DNA of 64,000 nt, taken from NCBI RefSeq assembly GCF_016428915.1, contig NZ_JAELTP010000006.1, positions 32,346-96,345 on the forward strand, written 5' to 3'. The DNA is from Pandoraea sp. ASV26. Lineage in GTDB: Bacteria > Pseudomonadota > Gammaproteobacteria > Burkholderiales > Burkholderiaceae. The notes under the pieces were generated by a model. That model did no database searches and had not been told where the DNA came from. It saw only the letters and a list, made by a program, of their open reading frames with translations. This document shows positions 1 to 9,936 of this stretch, piece after piece. The translations under genes were made by a program, and so were the position numbers. How positions within the stretch are numbered: position 1 is the stretch's first letter; every line of letters starts with the position of its first letter.

Positions 1-100
1 GCTGACTAATGCCCGCAAGCGTCACGGGACCCGCGTCCTGGCGCATGGCCAGGTCGATCATCGCCGTAACGGCGAAACGGCCTTTCGTGGTAAGTCTCAT
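1..100 (-). CDS. iscR: IscR, Rrf2-family Fe-S cluster regulator (5' end only)
   Basis: Only the first 33 codons are in the window; the rest lies beyond the left edge. The N-terminus begins [18 protein letters not shown], the characteristic start of IscR and the beginning of its winged-helix DNA-binding domain. IscR binds a [2Fe-2S] cluster through three cysteines, which would lie outside the window, and represses the isc Fe-S assembly operon when cluster supply is adequate. The upstream region carries a strong promoter and two IscR-type boxes, which supports the call and autoregulation. Other Rrf2 members such as NsrR share the fold, so the remaining doubt concerns the missing part. Confidence 0.9.
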   Translation of the reverse strand, partial: MRLTTKGRFAVTAMIDLAMRQDAGPVTLAGISQ

Positions 101-116
101 GATGATGCAGGGGATT

Positions 117-168
117 AATCTCGACTATTTTCGTCAAGTATAAATTCCCTACGAATTTAGTCAAGTAC
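117..168 (-). promoter_or_regulatory. iscR promoter with two tandem IscR type 1-like boxes
   Basis: On the minus strand a -35 TTGACT (159-164) and a -10 TATACT (137-142) are separated by 16 bases. Two sequences resembling the IscR type 1 site overlap this promoter. One, at 144-168, reads GTACTTGACT... and covers the -35. The other, at 117-141, reads ATACTTGACG...AGTCGAG and covers the -10 and downstream bases. The boxes are 27 bases apart. The arrangement matches autorepression by cluster-loaded IscR as known in Escherichia coli. The match was made by eye to the published consensus. Confidence 0.75.
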
Positions 169-216
169 TTCTGGCCCATTTTTTGCGGAAGTTCCCTCGC
201 CCGCTTATGAAACTTC

Positions 217-2322
217 TTATTTTTCGGGACGAGGATCCATCTGCGGGGCGCGCAGAGGGAACAGCAGCACCAGAGGATTGCGCACCACGGCGCGCCAGAT
301 GGCGCGGTGGATTTGCCGGCGGTCGCCCAATCGCAATGGACGGGACCGCAGCGCCATGTGGAATGCTAACGCAAAACTGACACCGACGTTGAGCAGGGCC
401 ATCGACCCCACGCCGGCCACCGCGAGCCAAAGCGCCGGGTCGCGCAGCACCGGCATGCCCAGCACGCCGATGGACGTGGCGATCGCCCCGGTCGAGAGCG
501 TCACGTGACGCACCTCGAACGGCAGCGCGAACGCCGTCAGCACAGCCGGCACCAGACCCAGCATGAAGCCGAGCGTCAGATTCCCAAGCACCGGCGCGAT
601 GTGACGACGGCACCCGTCCGCGAGTCGCGCCGCCCCATTGCGACCGAAAACGAAGCGCAGACGCCGGTTGTAGGCCAGCACATCGCCAATGCCGTGCAGC
701 GCGAACCAGTTGTCCGCCCAGCCTGAAATCAGACTCGAGAACCACAGCAGCACCCCGGTCAAAGCCGCAAATAGCGGTGTGACGCCCAAGATCGAGAACG
801 AACTGAGCGTCGCGTGGGCCTTTTCGGGCGGGATCGTGTTCATGCCGAGTGCCGCCGACACCGTCCACTGCACCAGCAGGCAGAACGGAAACACCATCGC
901 CAGATTGCCGAAGATGGCCGCCGCCTGCGTACGCACGAGGGCAATGACTTCGCCGACGAAGGCGTCCATGCCGGCGGGCGTATCGACATCGTCGAGCTTG
1001 CTGGCGATGGCGGGGGCCGTCATTGCAGGCTGCTTGGTCGCCAGCGTGAAGTGGCAAAAATGCATGAACAGGAAGCAAAGCGCATAGTTGGCGCCGGCGA
1101 GAAAGCCCTCGACCACCGTCGGCAGATGCGCACTCGTGATCAGGAACTTCACATAGACGGTCACCACCGTGACAAGCCCGCCGCCGCAGGCCATCTTCAA
1201 CATGGCGAAGTACTCGCTGCGATTGCGGGCGATGTAATGCTCGCCCGTCTCCGCGCTTCGCTCCACGACCTTGCGCGCCAGCAGCCCGAACGACGTGCGC
1301 GCCAGTTCGCCCACGCTCTGACTGGCCCGGTTTGCGCGCACCAGATCGGCAAACAGCCGCACGCGCGCCGTGGCGCGGTCCTCGTCCGTCTGCGTGAGCC
1401 ACGCCTCGAGCAGACGCTCGAGCCGGCGAATCCGCGCCTTGGCCCGCTCCACCTGAAACACGATATCCACGCTCACGCCGTTCTCGTCGAGATGCGCATA
1501 CACCTGACGCGCGGCGCGAGCGCAATCGTCGAGCAACGCGCGAAACACGTTGATGCGCTGCACGAAGTGCTGCGACGCCGGCGCGCCGTGCGCGAACTCC
1601 TGGCCGGCTTCCTCGAGTTCCTGCATGGCGCGTCCGAGCCGGTAGAACGGCGACTCGGTCACACGCGGATACGTCAGACGCGAGCGCACCGCCTGCGACA
1701 GTCCGGTCGACGCAATCTGGTCGACGAGATGATGCATGGCCGCCAGCAGGTCGTCGGCGAACGGATTCCAGTCGGCGTCCTCATCCTCGTCCTCGCGGAA
1801 GTGCAAAAGCGCGATCAGATCGGCTAGCAACTCGGGCGGCATGGCGGCGATCCAGTCGGCCGCCTCGCCGTCGGGAAACATGAGGGAGCACAGCGCAGAG
1901 AGATCGCGCCGCGTTGGCGGCGGCGGAATCAGCGCCTTCTCGATTCGTTCGATCAGCGCCCCCCAGAACCCCGGGCGCACCGGCATGCCCGTGTCGCACA
2001 GCAGCGAGATCGCGTCGCTCTCGTTGATGACGCTGCGCAGCGTGCGAGCGACCGGCAAACGCCACTCCGGATTACGTTCGAGCATTTGCAGCAGATAGCG
2101 CAAACGGGTATGCGGACGATAGCGCGCCGCCTCCCCCGCTTCGCGCACTTCATTGACGAGTGCGCCACGCTTCTGCACCCAATGCGCCAATTCGATCAGC
2201 CATTGATTCCGCACGGCCAGCGACGCTGTCGGATCGGCATGCGCGAGCAGTTCGTCGAGCTGATGGCCGGCGTGACGCGAGGCGCGCCATTTACGCCAGT
2301 ACGAATTGAGCGAGTTGAGCAT
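217..2322 (-). CDS. SpecificRecomb-family membrane protein ('site-specific recombinase', Gcr-like)
   Basis: The protein has 701 residues from the ATG at 2322. It matches the family listed as 'site-specific recombinase' (PF10136/COG4389) by length and general layout. The N-terminal half is charged and helical. The C-terminal half has several long hydrophobic stretches, for example around GGGLVTVVTVYVKFLI and YALCFLFMHFCHF, so it looks like a multi-pass membrane protein. No tyrosine- or serine-recombinase catalytic motif is visible, so the family name should not be read as a function. An in-frame TTG at 2382 would add 20 residues; the ATG start fits better, although neither has a clear ribosome binding site. 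Its role is unknown. Confidence 0.75.
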   Translation of the reverse strand: MLNSLNSYWRKWRASRHAGHQLDELLAHADPTASLAVRNQWLIELAHWVQKRGALVNEVREAGEAARYRPHTRLRYLLQMLERNPEWRLPVARTLRSVINESDAISLLCDTGMPVRPGFWGALIERIEKALIPPPPTRRDLSALCSLMFPDGEAADWIAAMPPELLADLIALLHFREDEDEDADWNPFADDLLAAMHHLVDQIASTGLSQAVRSRLTYPRVTESPFYRLGRAMQELEEAGQEFAHGAPASQHFVQRINVFRALLDDCARAARQVYAHLDENGVSVDIVFQVERAKARIRRLERLLEAWLTQTDEDRATARVRLFADLVRANRASQSVGELARTSFGLLARKVVERSAETGEHYIARNRSEYFAMLKMACGGGLVTVVTVYVKFLITSAHLPTVVEGFLAGANYALCFLFMHFCHFTLATKQPAMTAPAIASKLDDVDTPAGMDAFVGEVIALVRTQAAAIFGNLAMVFPFCLLVQWTVSAALGMNTIPPEKAHATLSSFSILGVTPLFAALTGVLLWFSSLISGWADNWFALHGIGDVLAYNRRLRFVFGRNGAARLADGCRRHIAPVLGNLTLGFMLGLVPAVLTAFALPFEVRHVTLSTGAIATSIGVLGMPVLRDPALWLAVAGVGSMALLNVGVSFALAFHMALRSRPLRLGDRRQIHRAIWRAVVRNPLVLLFPLRAPQMDPRPEK

Positions 2323-2509
2323 CGATGGGAGAGCGAGTGAAGAGGGGCAGGAAACGCGTGAAAAGATTGGGGATGCCGCCAAATAGGCATATTCGGCACA
2401 TTCAGCGCATTCGCACCGATGATGGGGCGAATGATATCCCCTTCGATGCGTGTCGCGGAAGAGGCCCGGCCTTGCACCAAGCCCCCTTCATTCGTGGAAT
2501 GCCGACGCT

Positions 2510-2986
2510 TCAGGCGTCCTTTTGCAGTCGCGCGAGCAGCCCGTCGAGGCCATCCTCGATATAGTCGAGCACGGTTTCGAAGCCCTGCGCGCCACCGTAA
2601 TACGGGTCGGGCACTTCGGTGGCGTCGTGACGCGTAGCGAAGTCCATCAATCGCACAATCTTGTGACGATACTCAACCGGACAACGCGCCATGAGCTCAG
2701 CGACATTGGCGTCGTCCATCGCCACGATCCAGTCGAAGTCTACGAAGTCGCTGGCTTCGACACGACGCGCCCGCAACTCGCTCAGATCGTAGCCGCGCCG
2801 CTCAGCCGCCGCTTGCGTGCGTGCATCGGGCGCATGACCGATGTGATAGCTGTGCGTGCCGGCCGAATCGACGGCGATCACGTCGCTCAACCCCGCCTGG
2901 GCCAGACGGTGACGAAAAATGCCGTCGGCGCTGGGCGAGCGGCAGATGTTGCCCATGCACACGAAAAGGACTGAAGTTTTTTTCAT
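2510..2986 (-). CDS. Low-molecular-weight protein-tyrosine phosphatase
   Basis: This 158-residue cytoplasmic phosphatase has the CX5R loop near its N-terminus (CMGNICRS, nucleophile Cys10, Arg16) and the late general-acid motif PDPYYGG. Both are diagnostic of the LMW-PTP family, which hydrolyses phosphotyrosine through a cysteinyl-phosphate. The length is standard. In other bacteria relatives act on tyrosine kinases of exopolysaccharide export, but no polysaccharide genes are nearby. It starts 37 bases beyond the uvrB stop on the same strand, so read-through from uvrB is possible. A GGA 11 bases before the ATG can serve as ribosome binding site. The reading frame stays open upstream, but that part has no family similarity. 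Confidence 0.93.
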   Translation of the reverse strand: MKKTSVLFVCMGNICRSPSADGIFRHRLAQAGLSDVIAVDSAGTHSYHIGHAPDARTQAAAERRGYDLSELRARRVEASDFVDFDWIVAMDDANVAELMARCPVEYRHKIVRLMDFATRHDATEVPDPYYGGAQGFETVLDYIEDGLDGLLARLQKDA

Positions 2987-3023
2987 TGGTTGATTCCGGA
3001 CGTACCCACCTGAATTTCGGCCA

Positions 3024-5111
3024 TCAAACCTTCGGCCCCAGTTCCGCCTCGCTCGCCCCATCGGTGCCGAACACCAGCGCCTTGACGTGCAGCAACTGAT
3101 CGCGCACCTTGGCGGCCTTCTCGAACTCGAGATTGCGTGCATGTTCCTGCATCTGCTTCTCGAGCTTCTTGATCTCGCGAGCCAGTTGCTTTTCCGACAT
3201 ATCCTGGTAATGCGCCTGCTCTTTGGCCTCGGCCAGTTCCGCCTTGGCGTCCTGCGGATCGTAGACACCGTCGATGATGTCCTTGATGCGTTTCTTCACC
3301 CCCGTCGGGACGATGCCGTTCGCCTCGTTGTGCGCCATCTGCTTGGCACGACGACGCTCCGTCTCGCTGATTGCGCGCTTCATCGAATCGGTCATCTTGT
3401 CGCCATACAGGATGGCCGTGCCGTTGACGTTACGCGCCGCTCGCCCGATCGTCTGAATCAATGACCGCTCGGCGCGCAGGAAGCCTTCCTTGTCCGCGTC
3501 GAGAATCGCCACGAGCGACACCTCCGGAATATCCAGCCCCTCGCGCAGCAAGTTGATCCCGACCAGTACGTCGAACGCGCCCAGACGCAAATCACGGATG
3601 ATCTCTACGCGTTCGACGGTATCGATGTCGCTGTGCAGATAACGTACCTTCACGCCGTTATCGGACAGATAGTCGGTGAGTTGCTCCGCCATGCGCTTCG
3701 TGAGCGTGGTGACGAGCACACGCTCCCCCACCGCCACGCGCTTGTTGATTTCCGAGAGGACGTCGTCCACCTGCGTGCGTGCCGGGCGCACCAGGATGAT
3801 CGGGTCGATCAGCCCGGTCGGGCGCACCACTTGCTCGACCACCTGCCCCGAGCGCTTGAGCTCGTAATCGGCGGGCGTGGCGGAGACGAAGATCGCCTGA
3901 CGCATCTTGCGTTCGTACTCGGCAAACTTGAGCGGACGATTGTCCAGCGCCGACGGCAGACGGAAACCGTAATTGACGAGATTCTCCTTGCGGGCCCGGT
4001 CGCCGTTGTACATGCCGTTGAACTGCCCGATGAGGACGTGCGACTCGTCGAGGAACATCAGCGCGTCTGGCGGCAGGTAATCGACAAGCGTCGGCGGCGG
4101 CTCGCCCGGGGCAGCGCCGGACAAATGCCGCGAATAGTTTTCGATGCCCTTGCAGAAACCCAGCTCCTGCAACATCTCCAGATCGAACCGGGTGCGCTGC
4201 TCAAGACGCTGCGCCTCGACCAGCTTGCCTTCCTTGTAGAAGAAGTCGAGCCGATCGCGCAGTTCTTCCTTGATCGTCTCGATGGCACGCAGCACCGTCT
4301 CTCGCGGGGTCACGTAGTGTGAGGACGGGTACACCGTGAATCGCGGCACCTTCTGCCGCACGCGTCCCGTGAGCGGATCGAAGAGTTGCAGCGTGTCGAC
4401 TTCGTCGTCGAACAGCTCCACACGCAGCGCCAGCTCGGCATGTTCGGCCGGGAAGATATCGATGGTGTCGCCACGCACACGGAACGTGCCACGCCCGAAA
4501 TCGGTTTCGTTGCGGGTGTACTGCATCGCGATGAGCCGCGCGATGATGTCGCGCTGGCCGATCTTGTCGCCCTGACGCACCGTCAGAATCATCTGGTGGT
4601 ACTCGTTCGGATTCCCGATACCGTAGATGGCGGACACGGTGGCCACGATCACCACGTCACGACGCTCCAGCAGGCTCTTCGTTGCCGACAAACGCATCTG
4701 CTCGATGTGTTCGTTGACGGACGAATCCTTCTCGATGAAGAGATCGCGCTGCGGCACGTACGCTTCCGGCTGGTAGTAGTCGTAGTACGACACGAAGTAC
4801 TCCACCGCATTGCGCGGGAAGAACTCGCGGAACTCCGAATAAAGCTGAGCGGCAAGCGTCTTGTTGGGCGCGAATACGATCGCCGGGCGGCCAAGCCGCG
4901 CGATCACGTTCGCCATCGTGAACGTCTTGCCCGAGCCGGTCACGCCGAGCAAGGTCTGGAACGCGAGCCCGTCACCGATGCCCTCGGTCAACTGGGCAAT
5001 GGCCGCGGGCTGGTCGCCGGCGGCAGGAAACGGGCAGTAGAGCTGGTAGGGCGAATCCGGAAACGTCAGGAACTTGCTTTCGTCCAGATCGTGGTCAGCC
5101 GCAGGGGTCAT
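3024..5111 (-). CDS. uvrB: Excinuclease ABC subunit UvrB
   Basis: UvrB, 695 residues, verifies DNA damage in nucleotide-excision repair after UvrA loading and recruits UvrC. Visible elements are Walker A GVTGSGKT (about 56-63), the damage-probing beta-hairpin [12 protein letters not shown] (109-120), helicase motifs including DESHVLIGQ and the QTIGRAARN segment, and a C-terminal UVR domain that contacts UvrC. The ATG at 5111 gives a normal N-terminus. A TTG at 5132 is possible but no ribosome binding site favours it. No LexA palindrome of the form CTGT-N8-ACAG was found upstream, unlike in E. coli. It is divergent from tyrB. Confidence 0.98.
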   Translation of the reverse strand: MTPAADHDLDESKFLTFPDSPYQLYCPFPAAGDQPAAIAQLTEGIGDGLAFQTLLGVTGSGKTFTMANVIARLGRPAIVFAPNKTLAAQLYSEFREFFPRNAVEYFVSYYDYYQPEAYVPQRDLFIEKDSSVNEHIEQMRLSATKSLLERRDVVIVATVSAIYGIGNPNEYHQMILTVRQGDKIGQRDIIARLIAMQYTRNETDFGRGTFRVRGDTIDIFPAEHAELALRVELFDDEVDTLQLFDPLTGRVRQKVPRFTVYPSSHYVTPRETVLRAIETIKEELRDRLDFFYKEGKLVEAQRLEQRTRFDLEMLQELGFCKGIENYSRHLSGAAPGEPPPTLVDYLPPDALMFLDESHVLIGQFNGMYNGDRARKENLVNYGFRLPSALDNRPLKFAEYERKMRQAIFVSATPADYELKRSGQVVEQVVRPTGLIDPIILVRPARTQVDDVLSEINKRVAVGERVLVTTLTKRMAEQLTDYLSDNGVKVRYLHSDIDTVERVEIIRDLRLGAFDVLVGINLLREGLDIPEVSLVAILDADKEGFLRAERSLIQTIGRAARNVNGTAILYGDKMTDSMKRAISETERRRAKQMAHNEANGIVPTGVKKRIKDIIDGVYDPQDAKAELAEAKEQAHYQDMSEKQLAREIKKLEKQMQEHARNLEFEKAAKVRDQLLHVKALVFGTDGASEAELGPKV

Positions 5112-5432
5112 GGCGGGGGCGCAAAGCGTCAAAGACGTAATCTGGCATTCTAGCGCGTCGCACGATTACCTGAGTCCGATCGGTGACAACACGGGCATTC
5201 GACGGCACGCCGGGAATCAACGGCAGCGCCGCGCGGCATGGCTGGCTGCGATTTCGTCAAATTCTGGCAATACGTGGCAGTTTTCGTGCCGAAATGGCAT
5301 GAAATCGCGCTTTGCGAGGCGGTGTTTACCACAAGCGCGGGGAATCTTCGCTAAAATACCGCGTTGGGCCGATCCTGCGTAAGTTGCGGCCGACCCGCTG
5401 CATTTTCCTACTACCTGCCTCGAGCCGTCGAA
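5112..5432. other. uvrB/tyrB divergent intergenic region (321 bases)
   Basis: No gene is supported here. The region must hold the promoters of uvrB (leftward) and tyrB (rightward). A TAAAAT hexamer at 5351-5356 could be the tyrB -10 element, but no well-spaced -35 was found. No SOS box was seen. Confidence 0.5.
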
Positions 5433-6632
5433 ATGACCCTCTTCTCCGCTGTCGAACTCGCCCCGCGCGACCCCATCCTTGGCCTGAACGAAGCCTACAA
5501 CGCCGATCACCGCACCGAAAAAGTGAATCTGGGCGTCGGCGTGTATTTCAATGCGGAAGGCAAACTGCCCCTGCTCAAGGCCGTGAAGGCAGCGGAAGAA
5601 CAACGCGTGGCCGCCGGCCTGCCGCGTGGCTATCTGCCGATCGAAGGCATTGCTGCGTATGACAAGGCGGTGCAGGAAATGCTGTTCGGCAAGGAATCGC
5701 CCGTGCTAGCCGAAGGCCGCGTGATCACCGCCCAGGCACTGGGCGGCACCGGTGCCCTGAAGATCGGCGCCGACTTCCTCAAGCAACTCAACCCGAACGC
5801 CACCGTCGCCATCAGCGACCCGAGCTGGGAAAACCACCGCGCCCTGTTCACGCAAGCCGGCTTCAACGTCGTGTCGTACCCGTACTACGACGCCGAATCG
5901 CACGGCGTGAACCTCTCGGGCATGCTCGACATGCTCGGCAAGGAACCGGAAGGCACCATCGTCGTGCTGCACGCCTGCTGCCACAACCCGACCGGCGTCG
6001 ACCTCACGATGGACCAATGGGCCCAGGTCGTGGAAGTCGTGAAGGCCCGCAAGCTGGTGCCGTTCCTCGACATCGCCTACCAAGGCTTCGGTGACGGCAT
6101 TGACGCCGACGCCGCCGTGGTGCGCCTGTTCGCCGCGACCGGCCTGAACTTCTTCGTGTCCAGCTCTTTCTCCAAGTCGTTCTCGCTGTACGGCGAGCGC
6201 GTTGGCGCCCTGTCCATCGTGACGAGCAGCAAGGACGAATCGACCCGCGTGCTCTCGCAACTCAAGCGCGTGATCCGCACCAACTACTCGAACCCGCCGA
6301 CGCATGGCGGCTCGGTCGTCGCCGCCGTGCTGGGCAACGCCGAACTGCGCGCCCTGTGGGAAGAGGAACTGGCCGAAATGCGTGAGCGCATCCGCGCCAT
6401 GCGTCTGGCACTGGTCGAGAAGCTGCGCGAGCACGGCGTGGAACGCGATTTCTCGTTCGTCATCAAGCAACGCGGCATGTTCTCGTACTCGGGCCTCACC
6501 GCCGATCAGGTCGAGCGTCTGCGCGAAGAGTTCGGCATCTACGCCGTGAGCACGGGCCGTATCTGCGTAGCCGCGCTCAACGACAAGAACATCGACGTTG
6601 TCGCTTCGGCCATCGCCAAAGTGCTGCGCTGA
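5433..6632 (+). CDS. tyrB: Aromatic amino acid / aspartate aminotransferase
   Basis: This 399-residue class I PLP enzyme swaps amino groups between aspartate or aromatic amino acids and 2-oxoglutarate. The PLP lysine is in SSSFSKSFSLYGERVG (about Lys248), with Asn185 in CCHNPTGVD and Asp213 in FLDIAYQGFG. These motifs, and the start FSAVELAPRDPILGL, are those of the AspC/TyrB subfamily. In Burkholderiales this protein is usually named TyrB; sequence reading cannot separate aspartate from tyrosine preference. It is monocistronic, with a strong terminator 24 bases after the stop. Confidence 0.93.
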   Translation: MTLFSAVELAPRDPILGLNEAYNADHRTEKVNLGVGVYFNAEGKLPLLKAVKAAEEQRVAAGLPRGYLPIEGIAAYDKAVQEMLFGKESPVLAEGRVITAQALGGTGALKIGADFLKQLNPNATVAISDPSWENHRALFTQAGFNVVSYPYYDAESHGVNLSGMLDMLGKEPEGTIVVLHACCHNPTGVDLTMDQWAQVVEVVKARKLVPFLDIAYQGFGDGIDADAAVVRLFAATGLNFFVSSSFSKSFSLYGERVGALSIVTSSKDESTRVLSQLKRVIRTNYSNPPTHGGSVVAAVLGNAELRALWEEELAEMRERIRAMRLALVEKLREHGVERDFSFVIKQRGMFSYSGLTADQVERLREEFGIYAVSTGRICVAALNDKNIDVVASAIAKVLR

Positions 6633-6655
6633 TCGCCTCGGGCGTAATCGATACC

Positions 6656-6685
6656 AAAGCCCGCCCCAATCCGGCGGGCTTTTTT
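6656..6685 (+). terminator. Rho-independent terminator of tyrB
   Basis: The hairpin AAAGCCCGCC / GGCGGGCTTT has a short loop and is followed by a run of T. It lies directly after the tyrB stop. Confidence 0.9.
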
Positions 6686-6852
6686 ACGCCCATCGATTGT
6701 TGCACCGCAGCAACGATAGTTAATAACAATCGTCGTAATAAGCTAAATCTATCGAGATGATGCGGAAATGCCATAGATCAGGGTTATGCTGCGTTGCACA
6801 GCCGCGATAAACGGTTGCATAATTCCCCATCATTCGCCTCAGGGCACACAAC

Positions 6853-8094
6853 ATGCTGTATCAGATTCATGAGTACAACCGCGCGTGGCTGAACCCCCTC
6901 ACCACGTGGGCGAAGGCGGCGGCGACGACTTTCGTCAACCCGGGCAGCCTGCTTGCCATGATGCCGGGCGCGCCCCGCATCGCCGCCGGATATGAATTGC
7001 TCTACCGGCTCGGCAAGGATTACGAAAAACCCGAATTCAACATCAAGGCAGTCGAAGTCGACGGTCACAACATCCCCGTCGTGGAAATGACGGCGATGGA
7101 GAAGCCGTTCTGTCGCCTGCTGCGATTCAAGCGTTACGCCGACGACGCCAGCGCCGTCGGCCAACTCAAGGACGATCCGGTCGTGCTGGTGGTCGCGCCC
7201 CTGTCGGGGCACCACGCCACACTGCTGCGCGACACGGTCACTACGCTGCTCAAGGACCACAAGGTGTACATCACCGACTGGGTCGATGCGCGCATGGTGC
7301 CGCTCGAGGACGGCGAGTTCCACCTCGACGACTACGTTGCGTACATCCAGGAATTCATTCGCCACATCGGCGCGGAAAACCTGCACGTCATTTCGGTGTG
7401 CCAACCGACGGTGCCGGTGCTTGGCGCCATCTCGCTCATGGCGTCGAACGGCGAGAAGACGCCCAAGACCATGACGATGATGGGCGGCCCGATCGACGCG
7501 CGAAAGAGCCCGACGTCGGTCAACTCGCTCGCGACGAACAAGTCGTACGAGTGGTTCGAGAATCACGTGATCCATGCGGTGCCGGCCAACTATCCCGGGG
7601 CGGGACGTCTGGTCTACCCGGGCTTTCTGCAGCACGCCGGGTTCGTTGCCATGAATCCGGATCGCCATCTGAAGTCGCACTGGGACTTCTATCTCGATCT
7701 GATGCGCGGCGACAACGACGACGCCGACTCGCATCGCCGTTTCTACGACGAGTACAACGCCGTGCTCGACATGGCGGCCGAGTACTACCTCGACACGATC
7801 AAGACCGTGTTTCAGGACTTCAGCCTCGCACGCGGCACGTGGGACGTGGCTGGCCAGCGTGTGCGTCCGCAGGACATCAAGACGACCGCCCTCTTCACCA
7901 TCGAAGGCGAACTGGACGACATCTCGGGCAGCGGGCAAACGCAGGCGGCACACGACCTGTGCACCGGCATCCCGGCCAAACGCCGGGCGCATTTCACCGC
8001 GCCGTCGTGCGGCCACTACGGGATTTTCTCCGGTAGCCGCTGGCGCAACGTGATCTATCCGCAGATCCGCGACTTCATCGCGAAGAACGCCTGA
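6853..8094 (+). CDS. phaZ: Intracellular polyhydroxybutyrate depolymerase
   Basis: The 413-residue protein belongs to the intracellular PHB depolymerase family that mobilises native carbon-storage granules. It has an alpha/beta-hydrolase fold in which the nucleophile is cysteine rather than serine. The elbow ISVCQPTVP places Cys183, with Asp355 (EGELDD) and His388 (SCGHYG). These are the same residue numbers as the catalytic triad known for PhaZa1 of Ralstonia eutropha. There is no signal peptide, consistent with action on intracellular granules. It ends in a bidirectional terminator and converges with a TetR gene. Confidence 0.95.
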   Translation: MLYQIHEYNRAWLNPLTTWAKAAATTFVNPGSLLAMMPGAPRIAAGYELLYRLGKDYEKPEFNIKAVEVDGHNIPVVEMTAMEKPFCRLLRFKRYADDASAVGQLKDDPVVLVVAPLSGHHATLLRDTVTTLLKDHKVYITDWVDARMVPLEDGEFHLDDYVAYIQEFIRHIGAENLHVISVCQPTVPVLGAISLMASNGEKTPKTMTMMGGPIDARKSPTSVNSLATNKSYEWFENHVIHAVPANYPGAGRLVYPGFLQHAGFVAMNPDRHLKSHWDFYLDLMRGDNDDADSHRRFYDEYNAVLDMAAEYYLDTIKTVFQDFSLARGTWDVAGQRVRPQDIKTTALFTIEGELDDISGSGQTQAAHDLCTGIPAKRRAHFTAPSCGHYGIFSGSRWRNVIYPQIRDFIAKNA

Positions 8095-8123
8095 ACGGCA
8101 TTCGGTTTTCCGGACCGCCATAA

Positions 8124-8163
8124 CAAAACCGCCGCGAGGGCTTAGTCCCTCGCGGCGGTTTTG
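8124..8163. terminator. Bidirectional terminator between phaZ and the TetR gene
   Basis: A near-perfect 16-base stem, AAAACCGCCGCGAGGG / CCCTCGCGGCGGTTTT, has a 6-base loop. It has A/T-rich flanks on both sides, so it can end transcription of both convergent genes. Confidence 0.92.
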
Positions 8164-8206
8164 TCATTGACTGGCAGTGCGGCCGGCACAGATCGCGGCT
8201 ACCGGG

Positions 8207-8845
8207 TCATCTCGCGCGTAACGAATCCAATAGCATTTGCGTATTGAAGGACGAATACGTCTTGCGCGAATCGGGGGCCATCACGTCACGCCCCATCACG
8301 ATGGATAACGTGTGGCGGTTCGACATCACGTAATAGCCCATCGCCGAGATCGTCACATACAGATCCACCGGATCGACGCCTGCACGGATCTCTCCGCTGG
8401 CCTCGCCACGCTTGAGCGTCTGGGCGAGCAATTCCACGATCGGCGAGACCTGCTGACGAATCTCCGTCGACTGACGCATCGACTTCGCTTCATGCAGATT
8501 TTCGTTGTTGATCAGTTGAATCAGTTCCGGATGTTCGGCGTAGTAGTCCCACACGAAGTGAGCCAGTTCGGCCACGGCATCGAGCGGCGCGAGGAGATCG
8601 AGCTTGAGCCCATGTTCCGCGCGATTGAACTCGCCGTAGACCTCTTCGAGCACGGCCAGATAAAGCTGGTCCTTGTTTCCGAAGTAGTAATAGAGCATTC
8701 GCTCATTGATGTCGGCTCGGCGTGCGATGCTGTCCACACGCGCACCGCTCGAGCCACGTTCGGCAAACTCCTCGATCGCAGCGGCGAGAATGCGCTGCCG
8801 GGTGCGTTCGGGGTCCCGTTTGATCTTGGTTTCTGGGGTTGTCAT
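8207..8845 (-). CDS. TetR-family transcriptional regulator
   Basis: This 212-residue regulator has an N-terminal TetR helix-turn-helix, with [19 protein letters not shown] followed by [20 protein letters not shown] helical C-terminal ligand-binding half resembles the YcdC/RutR-type C-terminal domain. The ATG at 8845 fits the usual N-terminal length; the open frame further upstream is unrelated. It is divergent from rsxB with a very short gap, so it may control that promoter as well as its own. The ligand is not deducible. Confidence 0.9.
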   Translation of the reverse strand: MTTPETKIKRDPERTRQRILAAAIEEFAERGSSGARVDSIARRADINERMLYYYFGNKDQLYLAVLEEVYGEFNRAEHGLKLDLLAPLDAVAELAHFVWDYYAEHPELIQLINNENLHEAKSMRQSTEIRQQVSPIVELLAQTLKRGEASGEIRAGVDPVDLYVTISAMGYYVMSNRHTLSIVMGRDVMAPDSRKTYSSFNTQMLLDSLRAR

Positions 8846-8906
8846 GATCGGCCGGTCGTTCTCAACGGGCGGAATTATGGCACATCGGTTTCTGTGTTTC
8901 CGCAAA

Positions 8907-9863
8907 ATGCAGGATAATTCGACTTTCCGCCGAATCCCCACAAAAGACGTGTCCGAAGTCAGCGCGCTCGCCCAGCGCATCGATGCCCTATTGCCCCAGA
9001 CGCAGTGCACCAAGTGCGGTTACGCAGGTTGCCGTCCGTATGCCGACGCCATCGCAAGCGGGCAAGCCAGCTATAACCAGTGCCCGCCGGGCGGTGCCGA
9101 GGGCGTCGCACGTCTGGCAAGGCTGCTCGATCGCCCCATTATTCCCCTCAATCCGGAGAACGGCGCAGAGCGCCCTCGCCCACGGGCCGTCATCGACGAA
9201 TCGCTTTGCATCGGCTGCACGCTGTGCCTGCAAGCCTGCCCAGTGGACGCCATCGTTGGGGCCGCCAAGTTGATGCACACGGTCATCGAGGACCGCTGCA
9301 CGGGGTGCGATCTGTGTGTACCGCCCTGCCCCGTCGACTGTATCGAGATGGTGCCGGTCACCGGCGAGCGCACCGGCTGGGACGCCTGGTCGCAGGCGCA
9401 GGCCGACGATGCCCGCAAGCATTTCGAAGCGCATCAGGCCCGGCTCGAGAAGGAGAAGGCCCAACGCGAGGCACGTCTGGCTGCGCGTGCGGCACGCGTC
9501 GCGCCCAGTGCGCCATCTGCGCCGGCCGCAGAGCACGGCGCGCCGCAAGTAACGGAGATGCGCACGACCGCAGCGCCGGTTTCATCGGATACGACAGCAG
9601 CATCGATTGCGTCCCCCGTGGCCGACGAGGCCGCCGCAGCCGCCGCGCGCAAGCAGGCGATCATTCAGGCGGCATTGGAACGCGCGCGTCAGAAGAAAGC
9701 CGCACTGGCCGCCGAAGGGCTCGGTCCGAAGAATACGGAGAATGTCTCCGCCAACGTGCAGGCGCAGATCGACGAAGCCGAAGCTCGCCGCAAGCGTCTG
9801 GGGCTCGCCACGAGCGAGGAAGATCCTGCCTCTGACGCCAACCAGACGCCGAACAGGGCCTAG
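8907..9863 (+). CDS. rsxB: RsxB/RnfB-like electron-transport ferredoxin subunit
   Basis: This Fe-S protein (about 318 residues) has an N-terminal cluster motif of four cysteines (about 34, 37, 42 and 59, in CTKCGYAGC and NQCPPGG). Two ferredoxin-type 4Fe-4S motifs follow, [12 protein letters not shown] (101-111) and [12 protein letters not shown] (131-141), then a long Ala/Arg-rich charged tail. In Rnf/Rsx complexes RnfB passes electrons between cytosolic carriers and the membrane complex. Here the usual N-terminal membrane helix is absent and no other rsx gene is present, so it probably serves another partner. The start is uncertain: an ATG at 8877 and a GTG at 8949 are alternatives. It lies 73 bases before nth, as rsx genes do in E. 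coli. Confidence 0.85.
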   Translation: MQDNSTFRRIPTKDVSEVSALAQRIDALLPQTQCTKCGYAGCRPYADAIASGQASYNQCPPGGAEGVARLARLLDRPIIPLNPENGAERPRPRAVIDESLCIGCTLCLQACPVDAIVGAAKLMHTVIEDRCTGCDLCVPPCPVDCIEMVPVTGERTGWDAWSQAQADDARKHFEAHQARLEKEKAQREARLAARAARVAPSAPSAPAAEHGAPQVTEMRTTAAPVSSDTTAASIASPVADEAAAAAARKQAIIQAALERARQKKAALAAEGLGPKNTENVSANVQAQIDEAEARRKRLGLATSEEDPASDANQTPNRA

Positions 9864-9936
9864 ACACGTCGCTGCACGCACCGTCCCCCGATCCCCGATA
9901 ACAAGACAAGACGCCCCTATCCACGCGCCACCCGCC

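Noticed and set aside
5112..5432. SOS box upstream of uvrB
   Set aside because: No CTGT-N8-ACAG sequence was found on either strand of the gap.
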